Program-made: the position numbers and the translations under genes
In this document: in pieces, positions 43,085 through 53,859 of the stretch
Layout: every line of letters begins with the position of its first letter
Position numbering within the stretch: position 1 is the first letter of the stretch
From: Bettongia penicillata ogilbyi
Lineage: Eukaryota > Chordata > Mammalia > Diprotodontia > Potoroidae
NCBI GenBank assembly: GCA_023548195.1
Contig: JAJHZJ010000268.1
Span: 2,424,215 to 2,488,214, forward strand
Length of the DNA stretch: 64,000 nt
Reading direction: 5' to 3'
The notes under the pieces: generated by a model
Database searches by the model: none
What the model was told of the DNA's origin: nothing
Seen by the model: the letters and a program-made list of their open reading frames with translations, nothing else

Positions 43085-43440
43085 AAAGATCACTCATAAT
43101 GGTTCAGCAATTCCATCTGCAAGTATTTTCAGCAAGTTAGGATTACATTCATCTGGACCTGGTTTATCTTGTGTTATTCCCACTTAACCACTTTTGTTTT
43201 ACACTTCTCAGTTTGAAGAGGATTTCTTGCTCTGCTAAAAATTGTAACAAAAACAAACTTGAATAGTTCTTCCATTTGGGGACCATTATCATCTTGCCTC
43301 ACCATCCAATAAGCCGCCCCATCCTTTCTCTGAACTTCTCCTTATTTCTATAACACAGCAATAAAAAGCACTTTATGTTGTCTTTGTGGCCTTTGCCATT
43401 CATTGCTAGCCTGAGCTCCCTTTGAGATTTAGGGCTCCTG
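43085..43440 (-). pseudogene. CR1/L3 LINE, reverse transcriptase N-terminal relic
   Basis: On the minus strand, 43099-43170 translates to DKPGPDECNPNLLKILADG followed by IAEPL. This matches the CR1-type GPDGxxPRxLKELA...P box at the start of the polymerase domain. Upstream (43180-43440) follows the same old mammalian CR1 coding region. Stops break it, so it is dead. Confidence 0.75.
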
Positions 43441-43469
43441 ACCCAAAATTTTCACAGTTGACAAAACTG

Positions 43470-43665
43470 ATGCTTGAACCTGAGTCTTACATTACATATA
43501 GTGCTCTTTCCGCTACATGGTGTTGCCTTTCATTTAAGTCTGATAATAATGATTATAAAAATTATTATTGTAGATTAGTGTCTATATTCCGAGTACCCTA
43601 TTAGGTGCCACAGGGTAAAAGGGCAGAAAAGGATAAGCTATTATTTCTATCCCAAGAAGTATTAT
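43470..43665 (-). mobile_element. MIR tail and L2 terminus, minus strand
   Basis: 'tagtgctctttccgctaca' is the reversed MIR start. 'gagtaccctattaggtgcc' fits the reversed L2 end. Diverged. Confidence 0.5.
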
Positions 43666-43669
43666 GATG

Positions 43670-45340
43670 CTGTTCAAAATTAGCTACACCTAGTGACTGC
43701 TTCTCTGATTCTATTTCTTAGTTCCTACCCCATTTCCCCCAATTCCTTTTCTTCATCCTGTTTTCCCTGAATTTGACTGGACCACCTTTACTTAAGCAAG
43801 TTAATCCTGCCTAACTTTCCACTCTGGTACTATGGAAAGGATAGTTAGGTTATGAGAGCAAAAACAGAGTAGTTGCTGCCAGTAAATGAAGGAAGGGTGC
43901 CAGTCTATATTCCATTTGGAGACTGATTGTAGCAAAACTTGAAAAACCAGACACAGTCCAGGCTTTGGGGTTTGTTTTGCTTAAATCAAGCCTTGTATCA
44001 TATCTGCAGAGCTGACTGTATAGACAAGAGATAGAATAAGTGACCAAGGTGAGTCCTCTTTGGGGCAAATCGGTGCATCTTTGTAGAGTCTCACTACCTC
44101 GGTAGCTTCCACCAGTGTGTATTTGTGTTCTTGTACGCTCTGTGTATCCCTTGGGGAAATCTCCTTAATTTACCTCTATTCTAAGCTGCCTGTGGTTTTA
44201 ATAACCAGATCAATGAAAGAGCTATTTGAAGATATTCTTCCACAAAGTCAGAAATATCTCTGTTTTTGATACCACCTTCAAAGTCTTTACCTATTCTCTC
44301 AGATATGATCATATCAGAGATCTATCATTCTAGAAATGAGAGGTTACAATTACTTGGTACTCAGAGGTCTAAGGTCTTGTTATGCTAAGGACTCAGCTAC
44401 TCTCTGATGGTTTCTATGGCAGCTGTGGGTCAGAATCATCCCTGGTCTTCTAACATCCTTGAGATGGCTTCTGACAACCAACCACACACACCAAAAAGGC
44501 TTGTGTTCATTTGCCCATTGTAGCATACAGGGAATGATGGTGTTTATCTCAGGTGTGTGTGAGTAATTCTAGTTCTACCAGATGGTAACACTGAAGAAGG
44601 ACCTTCTTGCAGTCTTAAACAGAGTCAAACATAAAGAAGGCAAACATGTAATGCGATACCAGATCTCAAGCATTGTTTCATATGCTCTGTAAGGAAAATA
44701 ATCATGTTGATCTGAGCCCACCAGGTGACATTTGGTTCTAATTATAACTACATTCCCTGACAAAACAAAATGTAAATTTAGATTTGCCTCTGATTCTTTA
44801 ATTGATCTTACCATGGTTAAGGAAACTAAAAGGTTGCGAAGCTTCTCTCAGTTGCCTCAAGTGATTTTCTCCTTTCTCTATGTAGAATATGCTTAGCATT
44901 GAAGAGGAAAATTCCATCTAAAATGTATGATGTTCACATCATTGTTGGCATAGCCATGTAAGGATATATGTGCTCATATATAACCAAAAGCAATCTCGCT
45001 GGCCCTAAAAGAAGTCAGGCAGTAGCAGCCCTTAAAAGCTTGAAGCAGCTTAGTCTTCCTTTCTGTTTAAGCCTCTACCCCCGCCCCCATCCCCGGGGGT
45101 TCTATAGAAATCTGTGTTTAGGTAGGAAATCCAAGAGGGTTAAACATATGTTAAATTTGCTTAGTCTAGCAAAAAAGATGAATATTAGGGAGAGGAGGAG
45201 GAGGAAGAGGAGGCAAGGATCATGTGTTAGGAGAAGTTAGAACAAATTGGATAGTATGGCAAACATTTAAGTCACTTGGAATTTTTTTAAAGATGGACCC
45301 ACACATCTAGTTAATTACTTATTCCATCTACTAGCTTGTA
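43670..45340. other. No gene or named repeat seen
   Basis: About 1.7 kb with no supportable call. Small frames at 43850-44068, 44575-44814 and 44968-45240 have no domains. A GGA-type run lies at 45190-45215. Bases 44930-45070 include a C-run and CCCGGGG palindrome at about 45082-45100. Confidence 0.35.
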
Positions 45341-45344
45341 GTTT

Positions 45345-45620
45345 TGTTAACTAATTCACATGTCCATTCTTGGGTGGGTTACCACTCGAGCAATCACTGA
45401 ATGAGTGAGACCTGGGAAAGACCTTAGCTTGAAAAGGCCAAGGTCTCCCACTGTATTCTGGGTCCTCTCCAGTTGTCCTGATTTATGGTTCTGGAGGAGA
45501 AAGTGAGACTGGTGACTTTGCATAGCTTTTTCTCACCTAAATCTAATTCACTTCCATGTCATGGCATCACCTCCCTGATGTTATGGTTCTCTTCAAGAAA
45601 GAAGGACAGACAGCAACTCT
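45345..45620 (+). mobile_element. Element B 3' part, plus strand
   Basis: 'caatcactgaatgagtgag', 'ggccaaggtctcccactgt', 'gaggagaaagtgagactgg', 'catggcatcacctccctga', ending 'gaaggacagacagcaac'. The 5' part extends past the SINE-B tail, so it is element B itself. Confidence 0.8.
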
Positions 45621-45621
45621 G

Positions 45622-45910
45622 GCATAATGAAAAGTCCTCATCACTGATTATCAGAACGACCAGGGTTTCAGTTATGATGGTGCCAATGCTAATTACTAGT
45701 TGTGTGACTCTGGGTAAATTACTTCAATTCTCTGTGACTCAATTTCCACTTCAGTAAAATATAAGCTCCTTGAGGACAGATTGGTTTCATTTTTTGCTTT
45801 TTATGCCTAGTACCTAACAGAATGCTACTAGTAAGCACTTAATGTATATTGAATTGAGCTGAACTTGTAAAATGGAGATAATTTTTGCCCTATGTACCTT
45901 TTAGGGTGAA
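45622..45910 (+). mobile_element. MIR SINE with an L2 end inside
   Basis: Forward MIR at 45622-45755 ('agttgtgtgactctgggta') resumes at 45868-45910 ('tgtaaaatggagataattt'). An L2 3' end ('ctccttgaggacagattgg', 'gcctagtacctaacagaat', 'ttgaattgagctgaac') occupies 45760-45867. 'gtaaaat' flanks both sides and is a possible short target duplication. Confidence 0.75.
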
Positions 45911-46049
45911 GTCATCTAGATTATACTCTAAATCCTGGAATAGCAGAGACATAGTGTTATCAAAACTTTATACTCCAATCACTGTCCACTGTAGAACTCT
46001 GTGAATATTACCAGCTAAATAATAATTTATTGTTTTAGTTTGTGAGCAT

Positions 46050-46205
46050 GTCTGTCTGCCTGTCTGTCTATCTCTCTATCTACCTATTTATTGATCTATC
46101 TTTATCCATATATATATATATATATATATATATGGATAAATGCATATATATATGCATATATATATGCATTTACATGAATACATTTTGGACCAATATATAT
46201 ATATA
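46050..46205 (+). repeat. AT-rich array with two overlapping perfect palindromes
   Basis: TCTG/TCTA units (46050-46100) pass into TA repeats. Bases 46101-46140 are a perfect 40-base palindrome with arms TTTATCCA...TGGATAAA around (TA)n. Bases 46137-46172 are a perfect 36-base palindrome with TAAATGCA...TGCATTTA ends. They share TAAA. A further TA run is at 46196-46212. Confidence 0.97.
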
Positions 46206-46500
46206 TATATATTGAGTGCCTATTATGTACCTGGCAATGTGTTAAGCATGGGGGAATTAAAAAAAAGAGTAAAAAGAAAAACAGTCCTGGCCCTCAAGGA
46301 GTCCATGATCTAATGAAGGAGACAAAAAGAAAATAGAAATATCTAAACAGGGAACATACAGAATAAATATAGGATAAATTGAAATAATTAAGAGAAGACT
46401 CTGGAATTAGAAAGAATTGTAAAAAGCTTCCTATAAAAGATGGGATTTTAGCTGGAACTTGAAGGAAGTCAAGGAAGCTTCTCTCTGAAATTAAAGTTGA
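46206..46500 (-). mobile_element. L2 LINE, minus strand
   Basis: 'ttgagtgcctattatgtac', 'ctggccctcaaggagtcca' and 'gggattttagctggaactt' follow in order. Confidence 0.88.
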
Positions 46501-46659
46501 TTTTTAAAAAATATGTTGCAATTTTTCTAGTGAAGTTATGTTAGCTGAAAATCATGACATGTTAGAATTAAGGTTGAGGATTTCCCAAGTCAATAGAGAC
46601 ACTAATAGTAGATGTGAGCTGCAACATATTGTCAAAAGGAATTATGCAGAAGGACTAGT

Positions 46660-46757
46660 GTGTGTGTTCGTCCTTCGTTGCCAAAGAAGGCCATGCCATC
46701 AGAGAAATAATGACATGACTTGCACTTGACTTTTGTTTTTTGAGTGAGGGAGGGCTG
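46660..46757 (-). mobile_element. SINE-B tail only, with target-site duplication
   Basis: 'cgtccttcgttgccaaaga', 'ggccatgccatcagagaaa' and 'gagtgagggagggctg' are the reversed SINE-B tail. Flanks 46648-46659 and 46758-46769 match over 12 bases with one mismatch. So this is a real 5'-truncated insertion, about 100 bases long. Confidence 0.85.
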
Positions 46758-46829
46758 AGAAGAACTAGTATATAAGATAAGATTGAAGAAATGTTGGGCT
46801 AGAAAAACGACACAGGCTGGTTTTGTGAG

Positions 46830-47135
46830 CATTTGTGACTTCCCTGTTGTCGTACAATGCCTATTACTGCATTTTGTACCCTGGAGTCTAGGCTACTGTT
46901 TGATGAGAGGCTGCCTTTGACCTCTAGGTGGGCCCAGATTCATCACAGGGCTCCCTGGACATCTTTATGTGATGCTGCCAACAGCTGTACCCTTGCACTG
47001 TATCCCCCACAGAACATAATAAATGAAAATGTGAAGGAACAATGTGAATTGAGTCCTTTAAAGTTTAATTGATCAAACATAGTATTACTGATTATATCAA
47101 TATAGTACAACTTTTCAGGGGGAATGGGCATAACG
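46830..47135. promoter_or_regulatory. Candidate conserved non-coding block
   Basis: Non-repeat, with AT-rich core near 47015-47110 ('gtttaattgatcaaacata', 'ctgattatatcaatatagt'). Frames at 46857-47072 (plus) and 46943-47131 (minus) have no domain. Inference only. Confidence 0.28.
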
Positions 47136-47144
47136 CATTATCTT

Positions 47145-47450
47145 TTTTTAAGGGCAAGAAACTGAGCTTCAGAGAGATGAAATAACTTGTCCAAGTTCAT
47201 GTCTTTGTTTGGGTCTGATTCTCTTGTATTATTTATTCTTTCTGAGCTGGAAGAGTCCTTAAAATACATATTTTACAGTGTTAGAGCAAGAAGGGAGCTT
47301 ATAGAACATCTTATCTTAGCATCATACGAACTAAAACATGAAGAGCTTTGAGATCAGCTGGTTGAAATCCCTCTCTTTACAAGTGAGTTAACAGGGAAGA
47401 CCAACTTGTCTAAACCTAACATACATGCAAATGAAAGCGCTAGAACTCAA
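47145..47450 (-). mobile_element. MIR and MIR3-like pieces, minus strand
   Basis: 'gaaactgagcttcagagag' is the first MIR piece. 'cagtgttagagcaagaagg' and 'caagtgagttaacagggaa' belong to a diverged MIR3-like copy. Confidence 0.6.
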
Positions 47451-47479
47451 AATCCATTAGGTCAAAAACACTGTGCATA

Positions 47480-47530
47480 AGGTAAACATATATATATATG
47501 ACTTTATATATAAATATATATATATATCAC
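47480..47530 (+). repeat. (TA)n low-complexity DNA
   Basis: TATATA runs broken by GACTT and AAA. Confidence 0.9.
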
Positions 47531-47539
47531 TTTGGAGAG

Positions 47540-48360
47540 ATCCATACACTCCTGTGGCCCTCATTTTCCTTATATAAAGTAGAGAATATAATACATGGGA
47601 CTCAGGCAATGAGCCTGTGATGTCCAGATTAAAAATTGGGCTGGGATTTTGCAACCTCAGGAGAAAATTAATGGTGTAGATGCTATTAGGTGCAGCAAGG
47701 ATATGAGCATATTTTAGGGGGGACATAGTAAATACATTGAATACCTAGCTATAGAAATACAAATTTTTAATCTTGTACCACTTGAATGTGACTCTTTTAT
47801 TCTTTTTAGTAACCAAGGCACATTTTGTTTGTCTTTTTATTTAGGATAATGTAGATGTTGTTTTTATTGCCATTCATTTTGTCATATCATTATTTTTTGT
47901 GATTTTCAATTTTTAAAAAATGAGTATTAGCTTTTTATAATTTTTATTATCTTGTAGCTTTTCCTATGAAGATTTAACTGTTTGACCAGCATCATTGTGA
48001 TGTTGAAAACCATTTTTGAGAAACATGAATAAAATAAGGTAAAAACATTTGTATCACACGGTTATTGTGAGGATTAAATGAGCTTTATATATAACATATA
48101 TGAATATATGTATGTGTATGCATATTGCATTATCTATTATATCAAATATGTGATGTTGAAATTCAGTGCTCTGTCCACTTCCACTGTAGCAAATACTGCA
48201 ATACAATTCCTGTCCTATCCTATGGTACATTATTAATTTCCTACATGGTGCTGCATTTTTTAAACATCCATGTCTCCCTAGTCAACCATATTTTTCCTAT
48301 ACAGTTTTAAAGTCATATAAATTAAATGAGAACAACATGTTATATGGGAATAAGGGAATA
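47540..48360. other. AT-rich stretch, weak MIR scraps
   Basis: Bases 48160-48190 resemble a reversed MIR start ('cagtgctctgtccacttcc'). Bases 47790-48010 are T-rich and unclassified. Small frames have no domain. Confidence 0.35.
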
Positions 48361-48399
48361 GTTGTCTGGGATGGATTTTTTAAAAACTGAAATGGTTTC

Positions 48400-49330
48400 T
48401 ATCTATGGATTTTTTCGAAGAAACCTTGAAACTTGGAAAGTCGTCTGTGTTTTTGAGCATATTTTAATTGGTTTAACTAATAAAAGTGGGCTTTCTCAAG
48501 GGGGATGGGAGTCTCTTTTGTTTAAAAGATCCTTTCTTGGCTAACCCAGTTATGCAAACATTTTTTGGTGGTGTTACAAGGGTTGAGTTCCAAACCTCTA
48601 AATTACTGAAATCTCTCATAGAAAGAAATCACATGTTAGGAATAGGGCAACCCTGGAACATTCATCTTAGGGCTTTCACTCCTGGATTTGAGATGGTTAA
48701 AACCTCAGTGAGATGCAGCCAAGGGAACGAGTTATATGATTTTGTGTGGGTGCCAGGTCAGCAGTCTGGGTGAGGTTCCAATGGGGCTGGCCATGCCTGG
48801 CGCTGCCAAGCCCCGCTGGCTGCATTTATGAGAGTTCCTGAACTCAAATTGTGGCCTGAAAGCCTGATAATTCTCCACTGGCTTCCTGGCTAGTTGGACT
48901 GATGGTTTACCCTTGAGCTCTCCAGGAAAGTCATGTACAACTGAGGAAAATGAGAAGTCTCAATCCTGGGAATCCCCTGCTTCTTTTTTTAAAGAAAGCC
49001 TGAGTTCAAGACCGATAGCAAGGAAAAGAAAGCTGTGGTAGGCTCTGAGACTGAGCCATTTAATTTTCACCCTCCCCATCCCCCACTTCTCTCTTCTTGG
49101 ACCAAGTTTCTATCATGAATATATGAGAAAATTCATGTGCTTTGGGCTGGGTCCATAATCAGCTGGATTGATTGCTGAGTGTCTCATTCTTTCCAAGTTC
49201 TTTGATTTCTTTCTTCTTAAACACAAAGTGACTAACTGTCTCTATGCTTTGGTCACAGAAACAATTCTGAAATCAGAAAGTGATTTTGGTGGAAGCTGTC
49301 CTTCTAAAGCACACAGGATCAGGGTTTTTA
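48400..49330. promoter_or_regulatory. Candidate conserved non-coding block
   Basis: About 900 bases lack repeat signatures. The part at 48780-48890 is GC-richer and near-symmetric ('gcctggcgctgccaag', 'ccccgctggctgc'). Bases 49110-49190 hold 'tatcatgaatatatgagaa' and 'aatcagctggattgattgc'. The 95-codon plus frame at 48486-48773 has no domain and no splice context. Regulatory role is inference. Confidence 0.35.
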
Positions 49331-49394
49331 AAGTGATAGAACAGTAGGGTGTGATTAGTAGTATCACAATGGATAATAATTTTTTTTTGATTGG

Positions 49395-49605
49395 CAGGAT
49401 TTAGTGGAAAGGTAAATCACAAGGAGTCAAGAGACCTGATTTTCTCTCAATTCTACTACCACTCTCCCAGCTACTAACTAGCTGGGTAGGTTTAGTTCTT
49501 CAGGAACTTTAACTCCCCCTATATTATCAACTGAGGGTAATCATTCCTAGTCCACCTGATAGAGCTCTTGTAAATTTCAGAGAGAAAAGAAGTATGGAAA
49601 CTCTT
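49395..49605 (+). mobile_element. MIR SINE, plus strand
   Basis: 'aaggagtcaagagacctga', 'agctactaactagctgggt' and 'cctgatagagctcttgtaa' follow MIR order. Confidence 0.75.
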
Positions 49606-49619
49606 TTGGTTCATTTATT

Positions 49620-49828
49620 TGTTCTAGTCTGGGATTTCATTGATGTTTTGATATCCCCATGAGAAGCTGCTCCTGGCAATGCAGACTGCCAAATGTTTGG
49701 ACATTTATAATCCGAGGTGCTGAAAGAGTAATTGAATCAATTGCCCACAGTTGCAGTCAGTATGCGACAGAGGCAGGACCCGGTTGTCCTGAATCTTAGG
49801 CTGCTCTCCGTCTACCCTCAATGTTTCC
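49620..49828 (-). mobile_element. MIR-related SINE, minus strand
   Basis: Reversed subtype of 40900: 'tctgggatttcattgatgt', 'gcaatgcagactgccaaat', 'cagtatgcgacagaggcag' and an end at 'ctctccgtctaccc'. Confidence 0.7.
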
Positions 49829-49999
49829 CCTGAAAGTGCTTAACAGAATTTAATGTGGTAACAAAAAAGCAAGAAATTCATGATTGTTGGGTTTGACATT
49901 GCCTTAATCACTGAAGTGCTCTCTATTCACAAAAACATTATATGAAAGAAATTATTATTCATTTTAAACTAGAATTCTGGTCTTTTTCTCCTTCATTTC

Positions 50000-50570
50000 C
50001 TCATTTAGGGTCCAGCCTCTGTAGGTCAATCAGAGAGTTTCTGAAAGACTAAACTAACTGATGAGATTACCCTGAACCCTCAGGAAACATGTTGCTCAAA
50101 CCTGGGCTAGACCCCACCCAACTAGGATAGGGGAGAGTGTAAACAGAACCCAGTATGGGTGAGTTCTTGCCCCAAGGAGAACAGCTGTGTCCTTGCCCCT
50201 TCTTCCCTCTGCAGTTTAGGGTGACCCAGCTCATGAAGGAGAAAATCCACCAGTGATCTGGATGGAGATGCGTTCCCCTATTCAGACTGCTAAAGGAGGC
50301 TGTCTTATGATTAAACTGTGTTCTCAGCAAGAGGAGCTAAAGACTTCTCTCCTCAATAAATGTCCATGAATCGTGGCTGATTTCTCCTATCATGTGCATC
50401 CCCTTTTACAAAGGTATTTAAAGCATTCAGCATCATTGAGCTTTGATTACAAAGAGAAAACACTGACCATCAATTTACTGATTATTAGGTAGCCTAATTA
50501 ATAAATTGATCATTAATTACCCAGAAACTGTCTCTACAGCTTTTCATTTGTCACACATAAAGAGATCATA
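50000..50570. promoter_or_regulatory. Candidate enhancer-like block rich in homeodomain words
   Basis: Non-repeat. The core at 50430-50560 packs 'gagctttgattacaaagag' (a TCF/LEF-like CTTTGAT next to a second ACAAAG), 'tttactgattattaggtag', 'cctaattaataaattgatc' and 'attaattacccag' in 130 bases. TAATTA is the general homeodomain word. AT-rich chance is possible, but the surrounding DNA lacks such clustering. The 87-codon minus frame at 50067-50330 has no domain. Confidence 0.42.
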
Positions 50571-50574
50571 AGAG

Positions 50575-51085
50575 CAGTAAAGGAACTTTAAGATAAGCTA
50601 GCACACCTGCCTTGTTTAACAAATAAAGAAACTGAGGCTCAGAGAGGAGAGAGACATTGGCCTGAGGTCACACAGGCTGTAAAGAGCAGATCTGGAATTA
50701 AGAGCCCAGGTTACTACATTGCCTCTCTAAGGTGGATAAAAGTTTCTTTTTGCTTATTTGTTTTGTCCCCCCTACCCCAGGATTATCTTACAACAAAAAT
50801 CAGTCTAGAGCTAGGGGTTGGCAAATAGGGTATTGTGGAAATTGTATGAGGATCGTTGGGCCCTACCACCTTATTTTTTAGGATGAAAAAAATAGGCCTA
50901 GAGAGAATAGCAATTTAAAGGGAATTTAGAGGTCATCTTGTCTGAGCCCTTCACTTGACAGATGAGGAAAATGAGATTCAGAGAAAAAGAGATTTAGCCA
51001 GGGTCACATGACTAATGAGTTGCTGAGTCAGAAAATGGGATGTGAACCCAAGTTTTTCTGACTTCAAATTTACCTCTAAGGAAAC
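50575..51085 (-). mobile_element. Two MIR3-like SINEs, minus strand
   Basis: Bases 50580-50730 hold 'aataaagaaactgaggctc' and 'cctgaggtcacacaggctg'. Bases 50860-51085 hold 'gatgaggaaaatgagattc' and 'ccagggtcacatgactaat'. About 130 bases of unclassified DNA separate them. Confidence 0.8.
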
Positions 51086-51234
51086 AGCATCTCAGTATCC
51101 CAATAAAAATAACAATTCTCATATAATAATAAGATAAATGGATATTAAATGAATTCTGGGATGTTACCTTATTCCCCTCAAATTTGTAAAGCTAAGAAAA
51201 GATGATGAGTCAATGTTGGCCTGGCTAGGGGATA

Positions 51235-51630
51235 GGGAGAAGACAAAGAAAGAGGCAACAGCTCTTTAAATCCATTGCTAATGGTGATGTGAATTGGTTC
51301 AATTGGAAAACAATACGGAATGTTTATACCCATTGATCCAGTGATGCCCACTACTATTGGATTACTACTCCGAGGACATTGTTAACAGAAACAAAAATAA
51401 CTAATCTACATTAAAATATTCTTTGTAGTATCATGTATTAGAGGAAAACAAACAAACAAAAAAAACCCAAAACCAAAAGAGCTAGAGGCAAACTGTGTCC
51501 AATGATTGAGGCATGGTATTGAGGAATGGAATTGGAATTGTGGCATATTAGTGTTTCTCCTCTCTGACACTAGCTGTGTGATCATGGGCAAAACATTTAA
51601 TTTGTCTGAATATTATGAATGCTACAAATT
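51235..51630 (+). mobile_element. L1 LINE 3' region with a SINE scrap
   Basis: 'gtgatgtgaattggttcaa', 'acccattgatccagtgatg', 'ttggattactactccgagg' and 'caatgattgaggcatggta' follow the marsupial L1 ORF2 end. An A/C run lies at 51450-51475. A forward SINE scrap ('ctagctgtgtgatcatggg') occupies 51545-51630. Confidence 0.75.
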
Positions 51631-51639
51631 AAAGAAAAA

Positions 51640-52440
51640 TGACTGTCTAGATTGGTGGAAGGAATTTCTACTGCTGCAAATAATATATCCTTGTCATATG
51701 GTACGTGAAAGTAATGGTATGTTTTTAAATCATTTTAAAAAGATGAAGATCTCAAAGAATTCAGAGAATTCAAGAGCTTAGATTTTGAAGGGACCACAGA
51801 CTTTTATATAGGAAAAGTTACATGAATAGATGCTGAAAGAGGCACTCAAAAGAATAAACTCATATGTCTAATTTCTTCAACCTAGAAGATAATACTTGTC
51901 TTTAAAAAAAACTGGTAAGTAATAAAAGTGATTGGCTACCTATATGGTCGTTTATAATCACATTTATTTATTAACTTGTTTCTAATTTTTTTGTGCCTTT
52001 TGGGGCTTTTTTAATGTTCTCTTTTGTTATTATTTTAATATCTGAATGGTTACACTTCTTGATGGAAGTCAGACTAAAGTGTATTATACATATACATACA
52101 TATATATATATATATATTTAAAATTAATGCAAATAGTTTTCCCTTACAGAAGCCTATCTCTCTGAGACCAATGATCCCCTGAGGAAAGTCACAGGACCGT
52201 GAATCATGAAGCACCAGTATCTCAGAAGATTTCAAATTATAAAACATTCAGAGTGCAATGGAAAAGCATATGGGAGAATAGTGATAAGTAGATTGGTGTA
52301 TGATAGCAAAATGGCTTTGATGCAAGAAGTAGAGCAAGGACATTATTGAGGATTGAGGGGGCCAGGCAGAAATTAAGTTATACTGAGCGACACACAAGAG
52401 TAACTGTAGCACCGTGTTTGTTCATTTCAGAGTATAACAG
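51640..52440. other. No gene; TA microsatellite inside
   Basis: A (TA)n run lies at 52088-52118. The rest shows no named feature. The 91-codon frame at 51506-51781 is an L1/SINE through-frame. Confidence 0.4.
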
Positions 52441-52444
52441 AAAC

Positions 52445-53000
52445 AAGCCAACAAATCACCATGTATTAATTAAGGACTTTGTGTTAGGCACTGTCAAAAG
52501 TGCTAGGGATATAAGGAAAGGTAAAAAAAAAAAATGAGGGAGAGGAAGGCCCTGCCCTTGAGAAGTTCACAGTGTAAAGGGGGAGATGAAAATGGAAATA
52601 GTTACATACAAACAAGATAGAAAAAGGATAAATTGGGGGGAATTGCAGAAAGAAGGGGCTAGCATTAATAGGAATGGGGAAAGTCTTTTTTGCAAATGGA
52701 ATTTTAGCTGGAATTTGAAGAAACCCAGGGTAGTGATGAGGAGGGGGAGGGTCCCAGGAACAGGGAACAGCTGTCAAAAATACCCAGAGTTAGAAAATGG
52801 CATGTCTTTTTTGAGAAAGAACAAGGAGGCCCACATCACCGGATTGTAGTGTATGTACGGCAGGATGATATGTAACAAGACTGGAGATATAGGGAAAGAA
52901 CAGGTTATGAAGGGCTTTGAATGCCAAATTTGAGATAGGCATCTAAACAACTCCAGAGACAATCTGAGTAAACTTAGACAAGAATCACATGGGATGGTAA
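52445..53000 (-). mobile_element. L2 LINE, minus strand, long copy
   Basis: 'actttgtgttaggcactgt', 'gcccttgagaagttcacag', 'gaattttagctggaatttg' and 'ttatgaagggctttgaatg' follow over more than 500 bases. Frames on both strands here (52484-52777, 52586-52849, 52774-53034) are shadows. Confidence 0.88.
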
Positions 53001-53004
53001 GTGG

Positions 53005-53330
53005 TAGAGGAAGGTCCTCTACCAACGAGATCATGGATATAGTACAGTATCAAAGCAACCCCAACAGAAGTCCCCCACCAAGAATCATGGAGAAGGCTAA
53101 ATGAGGTACACTGTGGGTAGGAAGAAAAGGGGGATTGTTTTTGCCTTCTCAAAATTTGGGAAAGAAGACCAAGAGAGTTTGATTCTAACACTCACTGCTT
53201 TGTGCTGTGGTGGAACCTTTGCTTTCATTCACTTGGCCAGACCTCAAGAGCTTGTCAGTGCTGGAGGCCAAATAATTAAAATGGTTCTGGAACTGCTATA
53301 GGTCCTTGAGGTAGGCATTCAACATCAAAC
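53005..53330. other. No named feature seen
   Basis: Non-repeat by eye. Bases 53195-53300 have 'aggccaaataattaaaatg'. Minus frame 52985-53191 has no domain. Confidence 0.35.
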
Positions 53331-53334
53331 CCTG

Positions 53335-53605
53335 TCACAGATAATACTAACCATAGCTAACATTACATCATACTTGAAGATTTTCATAGCACTTTACAAA
53401 TAGCTCTTTTTATCCTCACAGCAACCCTGATAATAGGTGCTATTATTATTCCATTTTACAGATTAGGAAACTGAGGCAGACCAAGGTTTAAGCCCAATGT
53501 CATAAAACTAGTACATATCTGAAGCAGATTTTGAACTCAGGTCTCTTTTACTACAGGTCTAGTAGTTCTAACCAATGTGCAACCTAGCTGCTTGACAAGA
53601 AAGGG
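53335..53605 (-). mobile_element. MIR SINE, minus strand, near complete
   Basis: 'catagcactttacaaatag', 'cctcacagcaaccctgata', 'gattaggaaactgaggcag' and 'gattttgaactcaggtctc' follow in order. Confidence 0.92.
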
Positions 53606-53644
53606 TAGATCCTTTTGTGAAAACCAAATATGCATCTAGAAGAG

Positions 53645-53850
53645 ATAGTACAGTTAAGCAGAGATAGTATTAGCCTGGAGTCAGAAGGCCTGGCTTCCAG
53701 CTTTAATTAAAATACTTCTTTTCTGAGTGATTGTGAGCAACTCTCTGGTTCTTATTTTTCTTGCCTGTAAAATAAGGATGGCATTGGTCTAACAGGGTTA
53801 TGGTAAAAAAAAAAAAAAAAAAAAAGAACACTTTAATGTCAAATGATATA
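53645..53850 (+). mobile_element. MIR SINE with a 20-base A-run
   Basis: 'agcctggagtcagaaggcc' and 'cttgcctgtaaaataagga' mark the MIR. A pure A-run at 53806-53824 splits its 3' end. Confidence 0.75.
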
Positions 53851-53859
53851 TTGAGCAAA

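Noticed and set aside
45082..45100. C-run with CCCGGGG palindrome considered as a CpG-island promoter core
   Set aside because: The GC-rich stretch is under 30 bases, with no wider CpG enrichment or initiator context.
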